Below are positions 15,521 through 19,386 of a DNA stretch of 19,386 nucleotides, one piece after another. The stretch lies in contig CAZBOW010000033.1 of the NCBI GenBank assembly GCA_964493635.1, positions 1 to 19,386 of the forward strand, given 5' to 3'. The stretch is from OLB6 sp964493635. Its GTDB lineage: Bacteria > Bacteroidota > Ignavibacteria > Kapaibacteriales > Kapaibacteriaceae. The notes beneath the pieces were generated by a model that did no database searches, was not told where the DNA came from, and saw only the letters and a list, made by a program, of their open reading frames with translations. How positions within the stretch are numbered: the stretch's first letter is position 1; each line of letters starts with the position of its first letter. Both the position numbers and the translations under genes were made by a program.

Positions 15521-16961
15521 CGTCGATCTCGTACTTGCGGATTTTGTTGTGCAGCGTTTCCCGACTTACACCGAGCATCGCGGCGGCCTTCGAGACATTC
15601 CCCTTCGTCTTCTCTAGGGTTTGCTCCACCTTGAGCTGATCCACGCGTGCGAGGTCGTCCTTGAGCGATCGCTCACTGGACAGATCCAGATGATCGACGC
15701 TACCACCGGCGCCCGTGTCCATCGGCGACTTGATTTTCGGCGCCGATCCCTCCGAGCCCACGGTTACGGACTTCGATCCCGGTGCCGAGGGTGATCGCTT
15801 TAGCAGTCGATCAACGTCGGCTACCTCCAGCTGATTGCTGGACAACGTCTGCAAGGCTACGCGCAGCACACTGGTGAGCTCGCGCACATTACCGGGCCAC
15901 GGATACTGCTGTAGGTAGTCCATGGTAGCCGGTGCAATGGACTTCTGATCACCCATCTCGGTATTGTGTACCTGCAGGTAGTGCTCAACGATATGGGGGA
16001 CGTCGTCGGCCCGCTCTCGGAGGGCGGGAATGTAGATCTCACACTCTCGCAACCGGTGGTAGAGCTGATCACGGAACCGGCCATCGGCCATGGCTGTGAC
16101 CAAGTCGCGGTCGGTTGCCGAGATGAAGCGGATATCGACCTCCTCGGTTTCAACCGATCCTACGCGGCGTACGGCCTTTTGCTCCAGGGGGAGCAGGAGG
16201 TTGGCCTGCAGGGGAAGGGGCATGTCGCCGATCTCGTCCAAGAACAGCGTCCCCTTATGCGCCTGATGAAACAGTCCACGCTTGTTCTCCATGGCGCCAG
16301 AAAATGCTCCGCGCACGTGACCAAACAGTTCCGACTGAAACAAGTCGCGAGGAATATTCGGAATGTCCACGGTGATAAAGGGATGCTTCGCACGTCGACT
16401 AACGGCATGAATCGCCTGGGCAACCAGCTTTTTACCCGTCCCGGTCTCGCCGGTGATCAACACGTTCAAGCCTGTTCTACCGAAACGCATGATGCTGTCG
16501 GCAACATCCATCATGGCAGGACTCCTGCCGATGATGCCCTGATGCTCAATCACCTTGCGGAGTTCTTCGTTGTCGCGATCGGCACTGATACGCTCCATCG
16601 CCGTTGTCAGGACGCCAATCAGCGTTTCGTTGTTGAGCGTCGACTTATCGATGAAGTTCAATGCACCGAGCTTGGTAGCCCGCACTGCCGTGTCGATGGT
16701 TCCCTTGCCAGAAATCATCACCACCGGAATACGCGGGAAGTGACGGATCGAATGGCCAAGCATGTCCAAGCCAGTCAACTTCGACTCGGACCCAAACTCG
16801 ATATCCAGCAGCATCAATCCGATCTCGCTGGCACGATCGTCGAGGACCTTCAGAGCTGCTTCAGGGCTGTGACAGACATCAGCCTGCCAGCCCTGGTCGC
16901 GCACTACGTCGGCAAGGGTTCCGCAGAAGTCGCGGTTGTCGTCAACAATCAAAATCTTCAT
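15498..16961 (-). CDS. NtrC-family sigma-54-dependent response regulator
   Basis: This 487-residue protein has three parts. The receiver (1-120) is complete: acidic Asp7/Asp8, phosphoacceptor Asp53 (LLDIEF), Ser84 and Lys106. The AAA+ domain (about 143-375) has Walker A GETGTGKK (171-178), Walker B GTLFLDEIGD, RFRDQLYHRL (putative Arg finger) and GNVREL. The Fis-type helix-turn-helix is at the C terminus (GNVSKAAAMLGVSRETLHNK). Such proteins drive open-complex formation at sigma-54 promoters after phosphorylation. The sigma-54 contact loop is GAFSGA (218-223) rather than GAFTGA, and Walker A ends KK instead of KE. The start is ATG 16961, giving MKILIVDDN; upstream starts add unrelated residues. 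It lies 14 bases after the lipoprotein gene. No cognate kinase is present in the window. Confidence 0.93.
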   Translation of the reverse strand: MKILIVDDNRDFCGTLADVVRDQGWQADVCHSPEAALKVLDDRASEIGLMLLDIEFGSESKLTGLDMLGHSIRHFPRIPVVMISGKGTIDTAVRATKLGALNFIDKSTLNNETLIGVLTTAMERISADRDNEELRKVIEHQGIIGRSPAMMDVADSIMRFGRTGLNVLITGETGTGKKLVAQAIHAVSRRAKHPFITVDIPNIPRDLFQSELFGHVRGAFSGAMENKRGLFHQAHKGTLFLDEIGDMPLPLQANLLLPLEQKAVRRVGSVETEEVDIRFISATDRDLVTAMADGRFRDQLYHRLRECEIYIPALRERADDVPHIVEHYLQVHNTEMGDQKSIAPATMDYLQQYPWPGNVRELTSVLRVALQTLSSNQLEVADVDRLLKRSPSAPGSKSVTVGSEGSAPKIKSPMDTGAGGSVDHLDLSSERSLKDDLARVDQLKVEQTLEKTKGNVSKAAAMLGVSRETLHNKIRKYEIDVNTYRGR

Positions 16962-16975
16962 GCAACGCAGGAGGG

Positions 16976-17428
16976 TTAGTCGGATGTGGAGGAAGTGAGC
17001 TCCATGAGGCTGTCGAACAACCGCCGCATGTCTCTGCTCTGAAACGTTTGCAGATCGGGATTCCACACCGCCTGTAAATATACGCCTGTGCTTGGATTGC
17101 GATACCGAATGTACCGTGCTCGCTGTCCGGGAGAGTGCAGGGCCTGTACCTTCAGGAAGGCATCCGTAACGGCCGATGCCGCATCGCAGTATGCCTCGTA
17201 GCTAACCCAACCGAGCAGTGTCATCGTGGTGTCCGCATCGATTTCTACCTGCATGATGGCACCGCGTGCGTCGATGGTGAACGCGTCCTCGTTGACCGTG
17301 CCCCACTCGATCACCTGGTCGACCTGGGTAGGCTTAACGCAGGGCGCCGGTCCTCGGGCTGATTGAGCACTCCCGAGGCATCCCTGGAGCATGGGAACCG
17401 CGAGCAACAGCATCATGATCCGTGCCAT
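16976..17428 (-). CDS. Small lipoprotein of unknown function
   Basis: The 150-residue product begins MARIMMLLLAVPMLQGC, a lipoprotein signal with lipobox LQGC and lipidated Cys17. The rest is mixed alpha/beta, with WGTVNEDAFTIDARGAIMQV, TLLGWVSYEAYCDAASAV and RYIRYRNPSTGVYLQAVWNP as recognisable strand-rich stretches. I do not recognise a family. ATG 17428 is chosen because it gives the lipoprotein signal, overlaps the gltX stop by one base (TAATG), and follows AGGAG at about 8 bases. A longer frame upstream is only gltX in another register. It lies between gltX and a response regulator gene, so it could be a periplasmic sensor-type accessory, but nothing in the sequence shows that. Confidence 0.8.
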   Translation of the reverse strand: MARIMMLLLAVPMLQGCLGSAQSARGPAPCVKPTQVDQVIEWGTVNEDAFTIDARGAIMQVEIDADTTMTLLGWVSYEAYCDAASAVTDAFLKVQALHSPGQRARYIRYRNPSTGVYLQAVWNPDLQTFQSRDMRRLFDSLMELTSSTSD

Positions 17429-18882
17429 TATACCTGCTCCTCGAGGAAGAGATCTAGGCGCGGCAGGCAGCGATCCACGCCCAGCAATGCAACCGTATCG
17501 TACAACTCGGCACCAACGTCGCGATGGGTCAGCACGATCCGCAGCGGCTTCATCATCGCTCCCACCTTGATGCCGGCCTCCGCGGCACACGAAGAGGCAA
17601 ACTGCTTGAACGTGTCGGCACTCTCCAGGACGGAATCGGAGAGCCCCTTTCGAAAATGCGTGAGTGCAGTGCGTAGGGCATCGTTGGAGGTTAACTCCAA
17701 CCACACGGCGGCATCGACGTCGGTGAGGGTATCACCAAAGAGATAGTCGCCGAATGTTGCAATGTCCTGCAGGAACACCACGCGCTCGCGCAGGAGTGTG
17801 ATGACCTGTGCTACAAAGTCGCGATCGATGTATTCATATCCCTTCTGTTCCAGCACAGGAAGCAGCTGTTCGGCGTAGTCCATCGGATTGCCGGCCTTGA
17901 GGTATTCGGCATTCATCCAATCCAGCTTGCGGTAGTCGAAGATCGCACCGGCCTTACTAACGCGATCTAACGAGAATGCTGCAATGAGGTCGTTGTGCGA
18001 GAAGATCTCCTGTTCCGTGCCGGGATTCCATCCGCACAGGGACACGTAGTTCACAAGTGCGTCGGGGAAGTAGCCCTTTTTGATGAAGTCGGCCACCATA
18101 ACGTCGCCATGGCGCTTACTCATCTTGGAGCGATCGGGATTCAGCAGTAATGGCAAGTGGGCAAAGGTAGGGGGCTCCCAGCCAAAGGCGCGATAGAGCA
18201 AAATATGCTTCGGCGTGGAGGGTAGCCATTCCTCACCACGGATCACGTGAGTGATCTCCATCAGGTGATCATCAACAACGTTGGCGAGGTGATAGGTTGG
18301 GAATCCGTCGGACTTGAGCAGAACCTGATCATCGATCTCGCGACCATGCACGACTACGTCGCCACGCACCTCATCATGAAACCGAATGTCTTCGTCGAGT
18401 GGCACCTTCAGGCGAATGACGTGATCGGCTCCTTCGTCTAGCAGACGCTGGGTCTCGGACTCACCAAGGGTAAACTGATTGCGCATCGATGAGCGATCAT
18501 ACTTCGGCGCAATTCCAGCATTCTGCTGACGGGTGCGCATGTCGTCGAGCTCCTGGGCGGTATCGAAGGCATAGTACGCTGTACCATTCGCTACCAGCTG
18601 CATGCCGTACTGCCGATACAGGTCGAAGCGCTCGCTTTGCGTGTACGGACCATGTTGTCCGCCTACGTGCGGGCCTTCGTCGAAGGTCACACCTGCCCAT
18701 GCCAGCGAAGCAATCTGCTCTTCTATTGCCCCTTCCACAAAACGAGTGCGATCCGTGTCCTCGATTCGCAGGATGCACACGCCGTTATGCCGGCGGGCAA
18801 AGAGATAATTGTACAGAGCCGTGCGTAAACTGCCGATGTGCAGAAAGCCGGTGGGGGAGGGGGCAAATCGAACGCGTACCAT
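17428..18882 (-). CDS. gltX: Glutamyl-tRNA synthetase
   Basis: This class I aminoacyl-tRNA synthetase charges tRNA-Glu with glutamate in the cytosol. The 484-residue length is usual. The ATP-binding HIGH-type motif is PTGFLHIGSLRTAL (HIGS at 15-18) and the KMSKS-type motif is SKMSKRHGD (KMSKR 253-257). ILRIEDTDRTR and YTQSERFDLY are typical GluRS segments. The Cys residues of the zinc-binding region found in some GluRS are absent (AYYAFDTAQELDDM), so this is the zinc-free form. The start ATG 18882 gives MVRVRFAPSPTG directly. It is 26 bases after queD and shares its last stop base with the downstream lipoprotein start. Whether it is discriminating for tRNA-Glu or also charges tRNA-Gln cannot be told here. 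Confidence 0.97.
   Translation of the reverse strand: MVRVRFAPSPTGFLHIGSLRTALYNYLFARRHNGVCILRIEDTDRTRFVEGAIEEQIASLAWAGVTFDEGPHVGGQHGPYTQSERFDLYRQYGMQLVANGTAYYAFDTAQELDDMRTRQQNAGIAPKYDRSSMRNQFTLGESETQRLLDEGADHVIRLKVPLDEDIRFHDEVRGDVVVHGREIDDQVLLKSDGFPTYHLANVVDDHLMEITHVIRGEEWLPSTPKHILLYRAFGWEPPTFAHLPLLLNPDRSKMSKRHGDVMVADFIKKGYFPDALVNYVSLCGWNPGTEQEIFSHNDLIAAFSLDRVSKAGAIFDYRKLDWMNAEYLKAGNPMDYAEQLLPVLEQKGYEYIDRDFVAQVITLLRERVVFLQDIATFGDYLFGDTLTDVDAAVWLELTSNDALRTALTHFRKGLSDSVLESADTFKQFASSCAAEAGIKVGAMMKPLRIVLTHRDVGAELYDTVALLGVDRCLPRLDLFLEEQV
18167..18176 (+). repeat. 10-mer GTAGGGGGCT, site 8
   Basis: gltX on the minus strand reads GAG CCC CCT ACC (Glu-Pro-Pro-Thr), a reading register different from all other copies. 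Confidence 0.9.
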
Positions 18883-18908
18883 GCTGGGTGTTACCCTAAC
18901 TGTATCTG

Positions 18909-19349
18909 TTATTGGATCGAAAGAGACCTGCTGACCTCAGCGTAGGTCTTCTCGGTTTCATAAATCCTCACCTTCACCTCGGAAATGCGGTGGCCTGTTG
19001 GTAGCTGATCCAACTGATGAACGATGTGTTGCAACAGGTAGGCAGCGATATTCTCCGCCGTTGTAGGAACATCAACCTCGACCACCTTCATGGGATGCGT
19101 GGCAAAGAAGTCCTTCATCAGCGTGTCGTGGCTATCCAGCAGAAAGCAGTGGTCCAGTTCATCAATCAATGGCTGCACCAATGCTTTCACATCGAAGTAA
19201 TCCATCACCATGCCGGTGTGATCGGGCTCGCCGATCAGGATTACCTGCGCTTCATACGAGTGCCCGTGGATGTTCTTGCATAGTCCCGGATGATCGGGCA
19301 GACGATGCCCCATCTCCCAGCGAAACTGCTTGGCGATGGACGTGCGCAT
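18909..19349 (-). CDS. queD: 6-pyruvoyl-tetrahydropterin synthase / 6-carboxytetrahydropterin synthase (QueD family)
   Basis: QueD converts dihydroneopterin triphosphate to 6-carboxytetrahydropterin, on the route to queuosine and other 7-deazapurines. The 146-residue protein has the zinc-binding histidines His15 (MGHRLP), His28 and His30 (NIHGHSYEA), the catalytic Cys24 in the CxxxHGH spacing, GMVMDYFDVK, ELDHCFLLD and PTTAENIA, and a late Glu in IYETEK. PTPS and QueD share this fold, and one protein cannot settle which activity is used; the CxxxHGH form fits QueD. The start ATG 19349 has a near-ideal AAGGAG seven bases upstream. It is the first visible gene of the minus-strand run to gltX, and its promoter is beyond the window. 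Confidence 0.9.
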   Translation of the reverse strand: MRTSIAKQFRWEMGHRLPDHPGLCKNIHGHSYEAQVILIGEPDHTGMVMDYFDVKALVQPLIDELDHCFLLDSHDTLMKDFFATHPMKVVEVDVPTTAENIAAYLLQHIVHQLDQLPTGHRISEVKVRIYETEKTYAEVSRSLSIQ

Positions 19350-19350
19350 A

Positions 19351-19386
19351 CCGTTACTCCTTCCGTTATTCCTTCCGTTACTCCTT
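19351..19386 (-). repeat. Triplicated 12-base unit carrying the queD ribosome-binding site
   Basis: Read on the minus strand, the 36 bases before the queD start are AAGGAGTAACGG, AAGGAATAACGG, AAGGAGTAACGG, then one T and the ATG. The copy nearest the start puts AGGAG 7 bases from the ATG. The window ends on the third copy, so more may follow. Copy-number change would add or remove binding sites without touching the coding frame. Confidence 0.9.

Noticed and set aside
15966..16979. A 337-codon open frame on the plus strand opposite the response regulator
   Set aside because: The minus-strand protein has full receiver, AAA+ and Fis motifs across the same bases. The plus-strand translation shows no recognisable domain.
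19351..19386. The 12-base repeats as part of a CRISPR array
   Set aside because: The units are contiguous with no spacers and carry a ribosome-binding site next to a start codon.

Overview
The window looks like a chromosomal segment of a high-GC (roughly 55-60%) diderm bacterium. I infer the Bacteroidota/Chlorobiota (FCB) lineage, with the Kapabacteria/Ignavibacteria neighbourhood plausible. The reasons are two TonB-dependent receptors that both carry the N-terminal carboxypeptidase-regulatory-like domain typical of that group, a DUF4136-type lipoprotein, and general lack of Shine-Dalgarno sequences at the outer-membrane genes. No tRNA, rRNA, insertion sequence, phage gene or CRISPR array is visible.

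Layout. (1) 25-4884, minus strand: an apparent cell-envelope operon of a TonB-receptor-like beta-barrel, a small barrel protein, a DUF4136-like lipoprotein and a second small barrel. (2) 5015-7780, plus strand: a divergently transcribed TonB-dependent receptor, followed by a strong intrinsic terminator. (3) 8108-15520, plus strand: a tightly packed run of marR-type regulator, glutamine-dependent nadE, LuxR-family regulator, DUF58 protein, dapA, a membrane GT-C-like protein and folP. Its first four genes are linked by 4-base stop/start overlaps. (4) 15498-19349, minus strand: a convergent run of queD/PTPS, gltX, a small lipoprotein and an NtrC-type response regulator. The last gene overlaps the end of folP tail to tail by 23 bases.

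Assembly. There are three 100-N gaps. Two (7851-7950 and 11074-11173) have the same 55 bases on both sides, so they are unmerged contig overlaps, and collapsing them repairs the LuxR gene exactly in frame. The third (13908-14007) is a real gap inside the membrane protein gene.

Strongest unexplained signal: the 10-mer AGCCCCCTAC/GTAGGGGGCT occurs eight times in 19.4 kb, plus three copies of the variant AGCCCCCTGC. Base composition predicts roughly 0.05 copies. The sites lie in unrelated genes, on both strands and in different reading frames, so selection appears to act on the DNA rather than the protein. Other points of note are a triplicated 12-base unit carrying the ribosome-binding site of queD, a four-fold 12-base repeat in the signal peptide of the minus-strand receptor, a receiver domain in the LuxR regulator that has lost most of its phosphorylation pocket, and a GAFSGA variant of the sigma-54 contact loop.
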